A stretch of 14,982 nt of DNA from JAGGYK01 sp034716155. GTDB taxonomy: Bacteria; Desulfobacterota; Desulfomonilia; UBA1062. Under the pieces are notes generated by a model. That model did not search any database, was not told the DNA's origin, and saw nothing but the letters and a program-made list of their open reading frames with translations. A program made the position numbers and the translations under genes. This document shows, piece after piece, positions 5,706 through 12,994 of the stretch (the stretch's first letter is position 1; the number at the start of each line of letters is the position of its first letter). The stretch spans positions 1 through 14,982 of the forward strand of contig JAYEFR010000133.1 in assembly GCA_034716155.1 (NCBI GenBank). The letters are read 5' to 3'.

Positions 5706-6659
5706 CTCCTTTTGGTCTAGCAAATCTATAAGTGCCTTCATATCATCTGGCAGGTTTGAGACAAATTCCATCCACTCCCCTGATATTGGATGTTTAATCC
5801 CCAACTTATACGCATGCAGCATCTGTCTGTTCAAACCCTTTATATATGACCCAATGACAGGATCTTTCACGTTATTCACCCTCTTCCCGCCACCGTACTT
5901 AGGATCTGCGACTACAGGGTTTCCCATATCAGCCAGGTGCACCCGTATCTGGTGGGTCCTGCCTGTGCTAAGAGACAGGCTCAACAAAGAGAAACCATCC
6001 CACTTCTTAACAACGTCCCAATAGGTCACCGCCTCCCTTCCATGAGTGACCTTGGAACTCATCCTTTTTCTGTCTTTGGGATGCCTGTTCAATAATGTAT
6101 GGATACATCCCTTGTCCTGAGGCATATGGCCATAGCATATCGCACGATAAATCCTTTCATGTACGTGCATCTTAAATGCCAGGGAAAGTGTGTGATGTGC
6201 ATCTGCAGTCTTTGCCGCCACCATCACCCCTGATGTGAGTCTATCAAGACGATGAACAATGCCCGGCCTTTCCTTACCCCCAACGCCTGCTATCTTAGGA
6301 TAGTGAGCAATAAGGGCATTTACAAGGGTATGATCAGTCCTTCCCGCCCCTTGATGAACCACAAGGCCTGCCGGCTTATCTATGACAATAATGTGGTCAT
6401 CCTCATAGAGAATATTTAAAGGCATGTCTTGTGGCACAGGAAGATAAGGCGCCGAAAATTTCTTCATGACAACATGAACCGTCATGCCCGCTCTTACCTT
6501 CAAAGAAGGCTTGGGATAAGATCCTTCTACATTCACAAGGCCTTCCGAAATCAATCTGGTGGCAGCAGAGCGTGTGATTGATGCATGCCGCGCAAGGAAC
6601 AAATCCATGCGCACACCGCTGTCTTCCCGTGTTGCTGTGATCTCTATCCTTTCTTCCAC
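5694..6659 (-). CDS. rluD: RluA/RluD-family 23S rRNA pseudouridine synthase
   Basis: 321 residues. An N-terminal S4 RNA-binding domain spans about 15-65 (GVRMDLFLARH...VNVEGS). The catalytic domain carries GIVHRLDRLTSGVMVAAKT at 133-151, where Asp139 in HRLD is the catalytic residue. LSLSTGRTHQIRVHLADMGNPVVADPKYG is the other family signature further on. S4 plus this length fits RluD (pseudouridines of 23S helix 69) rather than the shorter RluA/RluB types; the exact sites are inference. The start is taken as GTG at 6657-6659, needed to keep the N-terminal strand before the S4 domain. It overlaps the upstream patatin-like gene by 16 nt, so the two are probably translated together. The last four codons lie within a repeat arm. 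Confidence 0.92.
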   Translation of the reverse strand: MEERIEITATREDSGVRMDLFLARHASITRSAATRLISEGLVNVEGSYPKPSLKVRAGMTVHVVMKKFSAPYLPVPQDMPLNILYEDDHIIVIDKPAGLVVHQGAGRTDHTLVNALIAHYPKIAGVGGKERPGIVHRLDRLTSGVMVAAKTADAHHTLSLAFKMHVHERIYRAICYGHMPQDKGCIHTLLNRHPKDRKRMSSKVTHGREAVTYWDVVKKWDGFSLLSLSLSTGRTHQIRVHLADMGNPVVADPKYGGGKRVNNVKDPVIGSYIKGLNRQMLHAYKLGIKHPISGEWMEFVSNLPDDMKALIDLLDQKESGS

Positions 6660-7549
6660 AGGATGTTCTTAATCCTTCTTAGTCTTATTGTCTTTACCAG
6701 CGCCGGGATAACATCCCTGGTAGCCTTGTAACCAGATGATATATAGGCATCTATATTATCAAAGTCAGACCAGCCGGCAGAGCCCACATCAGGGTGTATT
6801 ACAAAATCCGCCTCTCTTGTACGGTAGGTATTCATGATAGACCTGGCTATATCATCAGCCCTGTATAGGATATCCATGCTGTTTTTCATCTCAGCATGAT
6901 AATCGACCGGGGTGACCTCTCTTGATACATCCACTCCAATAACAAAGTCAGCACCTAAAGATCTGGCTGCTGAGACAGGTACAGACTCGACCCATCCGCC
7001 ATCTACATATCTCCTGTCTTCTATCTTCACAGGGGGCAATATCCCTGGCACTGCACTTGAAGCCCTTATAGCAGGTCTTATTGGGCCTGAATATAAGATC
7101 TCAGAATAGCCTGATATTATATCTAAAGCAACGCATGCAAACGCTATCTTTAATTCTGAAAAATCCTTATCAGGTATGAAGGCATCCATCTCCATAAAGA
7201 ATGCCTCGGGCGATATGACAGACTTCCTGAATAAGGTCCTGTAATAGAAATAACCCTTTTTTGCTGTCAAAAAAAGCTTATCCAGAAAACCCTTATCCAT
7301 ATCTGATGACATGCTAAGGCGCTGTGCCTTTTTCCGGAACTCTTCACCCCCGAGGTAGCCCATTATAATATCCCTTGTTTCAACCGCACTTTGAGTGTCT
7401 GCATATACTGAGCCTACAATAGCCCCCATGCTGGTGCCTGCGACTATGCCGGGTACAATATTACTTTCTTGCAAGGCAAGTAACACCCCTATGTTGGCAA
7501 GCCCTCTTACCCCGCCACCACCTAGGGCTATGGCTATTCTATATGGCAT
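6644..7549 (-). CDS. Patatin-like phospholipase (RssA/NTE-type), copy 1
   Basis: 301 residues from ATG 7547-7549. The fold marks of bacterial patatins are all present: oxyanion-hole loop GGGGVRG (10-16), nucleophile GTSMG with Ser40, and DGG with Asp183 completing the Ser-Asp dyad. The expected product is a cytosolic or membrane-associated acyl hydrolase; the substrate is unknown. A TTG two codons earlier (7555) also opens the frame, but GAGGG lies 9 nt before the ATG and only 3 nt before the TTG, so the ATG is preferred. The gene overlaps the end of selA by 11 nt and the start of the rluD-like gene by 16 nt. It is a diverged paralogue of 8937-9881, sharing the same domain plan and a similar C-terminal part (ADFVIHP...ISSGYKA). 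Confidence 0.9.
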   Translation of the reverse strand: MPYRIAIALGGGGVRGLANIGVLLALQESNIVPGIVAGTSMGAIVGSVYADTQSAVETRDIIMGYLGGEEFRKKAQRLSMSSDMDKGFLDKLFLTAKKGYFYYRTLFRKSVISPEAFFMEMDAFIPDKDFSELKIAFACVALDIISGYSEILYSGPIRPAIRASSAVPGILPPVKIEDRRYVDGGWVESVPVSAARSLGADFVIGVDVSREVTPVDYHAEMKNSMDILYRADDIARSIMNTYRTREADFVIHPDVGSAGWSDFDNIDAYISSGYKATRDVIPALVKTIRLRRIKNILWKKG

Positions 7550-8903
7550 TTCCAAAAGCCCTCTTTATACTATCCGCAAGAATATCTATCTGGGAATCGT
7601 CCACTGTCCTCATGTCGAATATAAGGCTTGCTTCCTCGATGCGCGATATGACAGGGGGGTCTTCCTGCCTCAATCTTAAATGGATCTCTTCTGCCTTTGG
7701 GGTGGGAATAACAACACCAAATGATGGTATGGATTTTGTGGGGGCAGCACCACCGCCTATGACAGCGTTGGTGGGTATAACCTTTGAATCCGGGAAACCA
7801 ATGCTATCCCTTAGGTTGGTTGCCTTTTTTTTCACATCAGTTAGTGGTTCATATATCATCCCTAATACAGGAATTGCCGCAGATCGGCCCTTTGCCGGCA
7901 GCCTCAATGTTGCGGCCAGGGCTGCGATCGTAAGCTTGTCTATACGGATGGCACGGTGCAATGGATTTTTTGCGATAGAGGATATTAGATCTTGCCTGCC
8001 TAAAATAATACCTGCCTGAGGCCCACCAAGCACCTTGTCCCCGCTGAACGATACTATATCAGCACCTTCGGAAAGACACCCCTTGATTGTCCATTCGTCA
8101 TGTATTCCCACATCATCAAGAGAGAGATGTATGCCTGAACCCATGTCCACAAAGAGTGGCAGGCCCTTTCTATGTGCAAGCCCTGCCAGGGTTTTTATAC
8201 TCACATCCTCGGTAAAGCCCACGATAGCGAAATTACTCTGGTGAACCTTCATTATAAGGGCTGTATCTTCTGTAATGGCTTCTTCATAGTCAGATAGCTT
8301 AGTCTTATTGGTAGTCCCTATCTCCTTCAATATGGCCCCGCTTGATGTCATCACATCCGGCATCCTGAAAGACCCTCCTATCTCAACCAGCTCTCCTCTG
8401 GATACAATAACTTCCTTGCCGCCGGCTATGGCGGCAAGCGCAATCAAGACAGCAGCTGCATTATTATTGACCACAAGGGCATCTTCTGAACCGAAACAGT
8501 GAGCAGCTATTTCCCTTATGTGGTCCTGTCGAGAACCCCTTGATGCCTTTTTTAAATCATACTCTAAGTTACAGTACCTGCCTGCCACATCATTTATGGC
8601 ATCTATGGCCTCTTTCGCAAGCGGGGCCCTGCCCAGGTTTGTATGGACTATTACGCCTGTTGCATTTATAACCCCTTTTAATCTCCCCCCCATTACAGTT
8701 TGAATCGTATGCGCAACAATAGATGCGATATGAGCCGCATCAGGGCTCTTAGCCGTACTCCCAGACTCGATAGATGCGCGTATATCTTCTATGGCCCTTA
8801 TCACATTCATCTTGATGATATCCCTTGAATAGGCAAGCCCGGATAAAGCGGATTCATTTAATATAACATCTACCTTTGGTATTGTACTATATGCCCTTTT
8901 CAA
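7539..8903 (-). CDS. selA: L-seryl-tRNA(Sec) selenium transferase
   Basis: 454 residues, the usual length. SelA is a PLP enzyme that turns Ser-tRNA(Sec) into selenocysteinyl-tRNA using selenophosphate. Visible marks are the N-terminal TIPKVD motif (7-12), INATGVIVHTNLGRAPL (79-95), VVNNNAAAVLIAL (144-156), and SFSGDKVLGGPQAG (285-298) with Lys290 as the PLP Schiff-base residue. Start TTG at 8901-8903, supported by AAAGGAG at 8911-8917, 7 nt away. It lies 33 nt after the end of one patatin-like gene and overlaps the next by 11 nt. selB, selC and selD, its normal partners, are not in this window, and I saw no in-frame TGA within the neighbouring genes that would mark a selenoprotein. Confidence 0.96.
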   Translation of the reverse strand: MKRAYSTIPKVDVILNESALSGLAYSRDIIKMNVIRAIEDIRASIESGSTAKSPDAAHIASIVAHTIQTVMGGRLKGVINATGVIVHTNLGRAPLAKEAIDAINDVAGRYCNLEYDLKKASRGSRQDHIREIAAHCFGSEDALVVNNNAAAVLIALAAIAGGKEVIVSRGELVEIGGSFRMPDVMTSSGAILKEIGTTNKTKLSDYEEAITEDTALIMKVHQSNFAIVGFTEDVSIKTLAGLAHRKGLPLFVDMGSGIHLSLDDVGIHDEWTIKGCLSEGADIVSFSGDKVLGGPQAGIILGRQDLISSIAKNPLHRAIRIDKLTIAALAATLRLPAKGRSAAIPVLGMIYEPLTDVKKKATNLRDSIGFPDSKVIPTNAVIGGGAAPTKSIPSFGVVIPTPKAEEIHLRLRQEDPPVISRIEEASLIFDMRTVDDSQIDILADSIKRAFGNAI

Positions 8904-8936
8904 AACAATGCTCCTTTGGTCTCTAATAGACTATTA

Positions 8937-9881
8937 TTATATTATAGAATATGGATAAAATTTCTCTAAAGACCTTCTTAAATCCTGTTTTTCTCTATTT
9001 GGTAAGGCACTTATTATATCTTTGATCTCATTTATCCTCTCAGTAATAGCGCTATATCCTGCATCTATACACTCAGGGGCCTTGCTGAATCTATACCAGT
9101 CATACCTTTTTATAGACGTTGGCGATATGACTATATCAGCCAATGTCCTTTCCAGTATATTCCATCTGTAACCCCTTATTGTAGACGCTATATCAAGTGC
9201 CTCTATGGCATTATTGTATCTGGGAGGCCTTATCTCGGACTCTGTATCCACAGCAATAATCTTCTTGGCACCCAAGACATGAGCCGCCATGACAGGTAAG
9301 ATACTTATAATGCCACCATCCATTAAGGATCTATCCATATACTCTACCGGCTTACACACACCTGGCATAGCGCTGGACGCATACATAGCCTTGGGTATAT
9401 CCCCTTTTGTGATTATCACAGCCTTAGCAGATTTTATGTCTGTAGTAAGTGCTGCAAAAGGGATGATTGAATTCTCGAGATAAAACTGACGAGTGTTCAG
9501 CACACCTTTGCCTACTACATCCTTATACGCTTTTTTTACAAGCCTCTCAGATATAAAGCCCTGTTTCCAGAATGCATGGACAAAGCCCATGCCAAAGAAA
9601 AAAAATGAGGCCAGCTTAGACAGCAAATTATTAGGGTCTGTTGTCAAAGAGCTTTCTATTCTCTTTACAACAGGGTTATTGGAAAATTTTAGCGCAAATT
9701 TATTCAAAAATTCTGTTTCGTTTTTGTAGGCATACACACCGCCTATAACAGAACCGATGCTGCTTCCTACAATAAGATCAGGTTTTATCCCCTGCTTCTC
9801 TAATGCCTTAAAGACACCCACATGGGCCATACACCTTACACCACCACCGCCAAGTACAAGGGCAAGATTATATTCCATCAT
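8937..9881 (-). CDS. Patatin-like phospholipase, copy 2
   Basis: 314 residues. Oxyanion loop GGGGVRC (11-17), nucleophile motif GSSIG with Ser41, and DGG with Asp188 complete the patatin dyad. The usual Gly after the loop arginine is Cys17 here, encoded by TGT and so not selenocysteine. Residues ~88-104 include a hydrophobic run (FFFFGMGFVHAFW) that may touch membrane. The start is ATG 9879-9881 or the following ATG 9876-9878; neither has a Shine-Dalgarno sequence. A promoter at 9889-9918 would begin transcription at 9882-9881, so leaderless translation is plausible. It is the first gene of the likely operon patatin 2-selA-patatin 1-rluD. Function beyond acyl hydrolysis cannot be assigned. 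Confidence 0.9.
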   Translation of the reverse strand: MMEYNLALVLGGGGVRCMAHVGVFKALEKQGIKPDLIVGSSIGSVIGGVYAYKNETEFLNKFALKFSNNPVVKRIESSLTTDPNNLLSKLASFFFFGMGFVHAFWKQGFISERLVKKAYKDVVGKGVLNTRQFYLENSIIPFAALTTDIKSAKAVIITKGDIPKAMYASSAMPGVCKPVEYMDRSLMDGGIISILPVMAAHVLGAKKIIAVDTESEIRPPRYNNAIEALDIASTIRGYRWNILERTLADIVISPTSIKRYDWYRFSKAPECIDAGYSAITERINEIKDIISALPNREKQDLRRSLEKFYPYSII

Positions 9882-9888
9882 GTCAGAT

Positions 9889-9918
9889 AAATTACGCTAA
9901 TAAACAAGCAATAGTCAA
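9889..9918 (-). promoter_or_regulatory. Promoter of patatin 2-selA operon, predicted leaderless
   Basis: Read on the - strand: TTGACT (9918-9913), an 18-bp spacer and TAATTT (9894-9889), followed by seven bases and ATG. The -10 is imperfect and the spacer long, so this call is moderate. Confidence 0.45.
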
Positions 9919-10016
9919 GTGATAAGGATAGAGGCGAAATTTTGGGTTATGGGTTACGAATTACAGGCAAAAGGTACAGGATTAAAGGTTCTATGTTGCG
10001 TATGAAAATGTCTTTA

Positions 10017-10141
10017 ATACCAAGTTATTTTCAATCAGGTACTTATTGAAATTGTCATTACGAGCTTTAGCGAAGCAATCTAAAGGCTGAGATTGTCACG
10101 TCGCTAAAGCTCCTCGCAATGACTTGATCTCAACTTGGTAT
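10017..10141. mobile_element. 125-bp MITE-like element with terminal inverted repeats
   Basis: Perfect 10-bp ends ATACCAAGTT (10017-10026) and AACTTGGTAT (10132-10141) enclose a long hairpin with arms 10054-10081 and 10090-10123. The right arm has the form ending CTCCTCGCAATGAC shared with the repeats at 953-1003 and 12804-12859. It encodes no protein. It fits a non-autonomous element or a REP-doublet; no transposase is in the window to say which family would move it. Confidence 0.65.
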
Positions 10142-10268
10142 AAATCATGAGGTAATCGTGAATCTAATTTTCTTTGCCTCTCGATTACTTCAAGATTACT
10201 CTCGATTTCTTTAATATCTGGCAATATCTCCAGCCTAAAAGCGTCTTTTATCTTTAATCTTTTGTCTT

Positions 10269-10318
10269 TTTTTTGACTCTCGACTCACGACTATCTTATT
10301 TTTTGACTCTCGACTGTC
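10269..10318. repeat. 30-bp direct tandem repeat (about 1.6 units)
   Basis: TTTTTTGACTCTCGACT occurs at 10269-10285 and again at 10299-10315, a period of 30. An inverted copy of its core, AGTCGAGAGT, is at 10947-10956 on the other side of the lipoprotein gene. Confidence 0.7.
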
Positions 10319-10399
10319 TTATCCGCCTAAATCCTTGAACAAAGGATCCGCAGGCCCATATCCAGCACCTGGCTTAGAGATTCATATCAAACAATTTTG

Positions 10400-10774
10400 C
10401 TATACCCCCATCTGATACTCCATCACTTCCACATCCCATTTGCGAAAATCGCTCCAAATAACCTCGTATCCTCCATCAACGTACCTGCGCACCTCAACCC
10501 TGCACAGGATTACATGGTCCCCGATATCCCGTATTTTAGGTATATAGATAAAACTGCAACTGGAATTACCTGTCCATTCATCATCTATACACCACTCGTA
10601 ACTCAAAGTAGTGTTGCTTGGATAAGGTGCTTTGGATGCAATCACCATGAATGTCTCTATGTTCAAGGGGTGCATAGTGATTTTCTCATTGGGATCAGGC
10701 GAGGTGGACATAATGCACCCTGACAAAGCCACAGCTAAAGTCAATAAAACAAAGAGTTTTAATACGCCTTTCAT
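10400..10774 (-). CDS. Small predicted lipoprotein of unknown function
   Basis: 124 residues. A type II signal peptide is plain: MKGVLKLFVLLTLAVALSGC, with lipobox LSGC and lipidated Cys20. The mature part of ~105 residues has two Cys pairs' worth of residues (Cys20 aside, in WCID, SSCS and ILCRV) and looks beta-rich, reminiscent of Ig/PKD-like folds (LSYEWCIDDEW, GDHVILCRVEV), but I cannot name the family. The ATG at 10772-10774 has a strong AGGAGG ribosome site 8 nt upstream (10783-10788). It stands alone, with repeat-rich spacers on both sides, and was perhaps acquired as a unit. It probably sits in the inner leaflet of the outer membrane; that is inference. Confidence 0.8.
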   Translation of the reverse strand: MKGVLKLFVLLTLAVALSGCIMSTSPDPNEKITMHPLNIETFMVIASKAPYPSNTTLSYEWCIDDEWTGNSSCSFIYIPKIRDIGDHVILCRVEVRRYVDGGYEVIWSDFRKWDVEVMEYQMGV

Positions 10775-10946
10775 AAAAACCCCCTCCTCATAAAGATTTT
10801 CATGTTCTTAGGTGTGTAATTACATGTTGAATTCTATATTCTTGTTTATAGCGTACATCACATTTATAGCATATATCATACCACATAGAATACTTTCTAA
10901 TCTCTTTAAATCATTCTTTTTTTGTTAAGCTATATCTTAATTGCGG

Positions 10947-10956
10947 AGTCGAGAGT
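10947..10956. repeat. Inverted copy of the GACTCTCGACT repeat core
   Basis: AGTCGAGAGT here is the reverse complement of bases in the two repeat units at 10275-10285 and 10305-10315. The lipoprotein gene lies between the copies, 160-170 bases from this one. Confidence 0.5.
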
Positions 10957-11057
10957 AGAAATATTTTCCAAAAAAGAGCAAATTTTTACCTATGATGTGA
11001 TCCTCTATGGTATCTCTTATCTGCCCATGATTTCATTTTTATGCCCTTTGGACACGT

Positions 11058-12737
11058 TTAATTGAGGCTTGCTGCCTTCTGGAGCAAAAGGTACTCGATC
11101 TCGCTGTATTTCACCCAGTTATGCGGGAATGCCCCATCCACATCCTTGAGTGTTTTTCCTTCGTCACGATCTGTTGTATAATGTTTGAACCTTCTTGGCT
11201 GCATCCTTGATTCGTCACGCGTCTCCTCTGAAAAATCCTCATTTGTGAGGCAAATGATGGCTAGATCATCTGATACCTGGTACATTTCCGCATGATAGCC
11301 TGGAAGATCTCCTGCATTCCCTTCCACATCCAGGCCATTACACATATTTACATCACTAACCTGCCCTACCTTCCTTCTTTTGACCCCGGCCTTCCTGAGT
11401 CCTTTCCAGTCAACGCCTTTTTGAGGATTCATCCCGGGGTTCCAGGGGTAATTCCAGTAACGCCCCCCCCAATTAACACGCATCCAGCCCAGGCCGTAGC
11501 CGGTAAGCCTGGAAAGGCCCAAATCACTGTCAGACTTACTTAGATCTGTAATCTCACACAGCCCAGAATCATCAACGTTGTGCATGGCCCTTATACTTTT
11601 CTGAGAGAGTATGGAGATCTCAGCAGGTTTGTGTTTTTTGTCGTATAAGACATGCCCATCCTTGTCTCTCGCATACCCTTTTCCTTTATTGAGATGAGCC
11701 ACCATAAAATAGGCAAGATCACTTGCAGTGCTCAACATCTGACCTGCCGCCCCTCCGGTATTATATAGTATACCTGCAGTGGGATTCATCAGTGCAGGAT
11801 TTTCAGGAACAAGTATATATCTGTAGATGGGGACTCCCTTTGTATATGACTCAAGCTTTCCAAGGGCATCCAAGGGATAATCAGGGTTAATCCGGCTTAC
11901 AAATCTTTTCTCGATATAGCCCTGTGCCAGGTTTGTCCCTCGTGGGTAGTCCAGCCAGTAAAACTTCGTGTTCCTCATGCCTAAGGGGGCCAAGATGTTT
12001 TTAATAATGTATTGTTTCCATGTTATCCTTTTATCTGTATCTTTGTTAATTACCTGTTCTATGAGAAACCCCAAGATCAGATATCCAACATTAGAGTAAC
12101 AGTACTTTTCTCCCGGTTTGTAATAGATCTTCCCTTTTTTATCGGGGTCTGCACGGGCCCATGATTCCTTTCTACTCAGGTATACCCTCAACTCATCTAT
12201 ATTCCTGAATACCCCAAAGTCCAGATAGGATAGGTCCTTATGCTCTGTAAAGAAATCAAAGGTGGTCTTAGGAAGCCCGGATCGGTGGGAGAGTAGATAC
12301 CTTACGGTGATGGGGGGCACAGGATCATCAGGGTCATTATAATTCAAGCCAGGATTCTTGATGGGGAACGGCATGTATGTACTCACATCCTCATCAAGGT
12401 CTATAAGCCCCTTCTCCACGAGCTGCATCACTGCAGTTGCGGTAAATGTTTTGGTAATGGAGCCAATCGCGTATATGGTGTCCTGGTCTGCCCTGATCCT
12501 TGGTCGGATGGCAATTCTGTAGCCATAGGTGCCTTCCCATGCGATATCCCAGATACCATTTTTACCCTTTTTCAATATGCAGGCAGAGACGGATGGGATG
12601 TTATATACCTTCAGTAACTCCTCCATCTTTGCTGTAAACGACTTATCATCCTTGATGTGGATATCGAAGGCCCTCAACTCCTGAGGTATAAAGCACAAAA
12701 ATATGCTGAAAAAAGCTATAAAAAGACACCTTTGCAT
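11058..12737 (-). CDS. Secreted serine hydrolase, beta-lactamase/class C (S12) family
   Basis: 559 residues from ATG 12735-12737. This start gives a clean signal peptide, MQRCLFIAFFSIFLCFIPQ. The frame also opens 59 codons earlier (12914), but that extension is a read-through of a palindromic repeat (CHCEESVLGGRRSNPIN) and is rejected. Catalytic motifs: SITK at 93-96 (Ser nucleophile, Lys base), YSN at 214-216, and GDLPGYH at 476-482 in the place of the third motif. The family covers class C beta-lactamases, D-Ala-D-Ala peptidases, D-aminopeptidases and esterases. About 100-150 residues longer than typical, with extra sequence between the second and third motifs (a Trp/Gly-rich part near 415-440). 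A periplasmic or extracellular location is predicted. It lies downstream of the phosphopantetheinyl transferase gene across a 257-nt gap, so linkage to that cluster is uncertain. Confidence 0.88.
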   Translation of the reverse strand: MQRCLFIAFFSIFLCFIPQELRAFDIHIKDDKSFTAKMEELLKVYNIPSVSACILKKGKNGIWDIAWEGTYGYRIAIRPRIRADQDTIYAIGSITKTFTATAVMQLVEKGLIDLDEDVSTYMPFPIKNPGLNYNDPDDPVPPITVRYLLSHRSGLPKTTFDFFTEHKDLSYLDFGVFRNIDELRVYLSRKESWARADPDKKGKIYYKPGEKYCYSNVGYLILGFLIEQVINKDTDKRITWKQYIIKNILAPLGMRNTKFYWLDYPRGTNLAQGYIEKRFVSRINPDYPLDALGKLESYTKGVPIYRYILVPENPALMNPTAGILYNTGGAAGQMLSTASDLAYFMVAHLNKGKGYARDKDGHVLYDKKHKPAEISILSQKSIRAMHNVDDSGLCEITDLSKSDSDLGLSRLTGYGLGWMRVNWGGRYWNYPWNPGMNPQKGVDWKGLRKAGVKRRKVGQVSDVNMCNGLDVEGNAGDLPGYHAEMYQVSDDLAIICLTNEDFSEETRDESRMQPRRFKHYTTDRDEGKTLKDVDGAFPHNWVKYSEIEYLLLQKAASLN

Positions 12738-12763
12738 AATACCCGTATTGTTCCGCCTTGAAC

Positions 12764-12859
12764 GAATGAGTCTGCCTGGGGCGGACGAAGAAATCTCTAA
12801 GCGCTTGTAATTAATGGGATTGCTTCGTCGCCCGCCTAAAACGGACTCCTCGCAATGAC
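12764..12859. repeat. Dispersed palindromic repeat, copy C (bi-armed)
   Basis: The right arm 12804-12859 starts with the 20 bases identical to 953-972 and ends CTCCTCGCAATGAC. A degenerate inverted arm, about 12764-12797 (GGGGCGGACGAAGAAATC), faces it. It lies in the upstream region of the serine hydrolase gene, between the likely promoter zone and the start codon, and would form a strong hairpin in a 5' leader. Confidence 0.7.
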
Positions 12860-12928
12860 AGAAAAGCACTTGTGCAAAGATCTCAAAAATACTGTGTAAT
12901 GATATTCTCCTCATCAGCTATAATACCC

Positions 12929-12947
12929 CATGATCAATTTGATCATG
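12929..12947. promoter_or_regulatory. 19-bp perfect palindrome, candidate operator
   Basis: CATGATCAATTTGATCATG: two 9-bp arms around one central base. It lies in the gap between the phosphopantetheinyl transferase and serine hydrolase genes, with TATTAT just downstream on the - strand as a possible -10. It has no T-tract, so it is not an intrinsic terminator. A second shorter palindrome, CACCGGTG, is at 12955-12962. Confidence 0.5.
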
Positions 12948-12994
12948 TATTCTACACCGGTGCCTCAAGAAAAATCTAGCGGTTTCCATGCTAA

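Larger units (their letters stand above)
9882..10399. other. Repeat-rich intergenic spacer
   Basis: No gene was found in these 518 bases. They hold the patatin 2 promoter (9889-9918), a purine-rich degenerate stretch at 9941-9985 (GGGTTATGGGTTACG type), the MITE-like element at 10017-10141, and a 30-bp tandem repeat at 10269-10318. A short stem ATCCTT/AAGGAT near 10335-10352 follows the lipoprotein gene but has no T-tract. Confidence 0.7.

Noticed and set aside
7543..8703. Several + strand open frames of 60-160 codons opposite selA.
   Set aside because: They are antisense to the well-supported selA reading frame, and no independent start signals were found.
10337..10402. The lipoprotein frame continues past its TAG, then a TGA, into an orderly-looking stretch (ISKPGAGYGPADPLFKDLGG) before TAA, raising the idea of Pyl/Sec recoding near a selA gene.
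   Set aside because: It would need both a TAG and a TGA to be read within seven codons. I saw no Sec-insertion hairpin after the TGA and no pyrrolysine genes. It may be a decayed C-terminal extension or chance.
12738..12914. An earlier ATG giving a 618-residue serine hydrolase.
   Set aside because: The added residues translate a palindromic repeat and would bury a clear signal peptide that starts at 12737.
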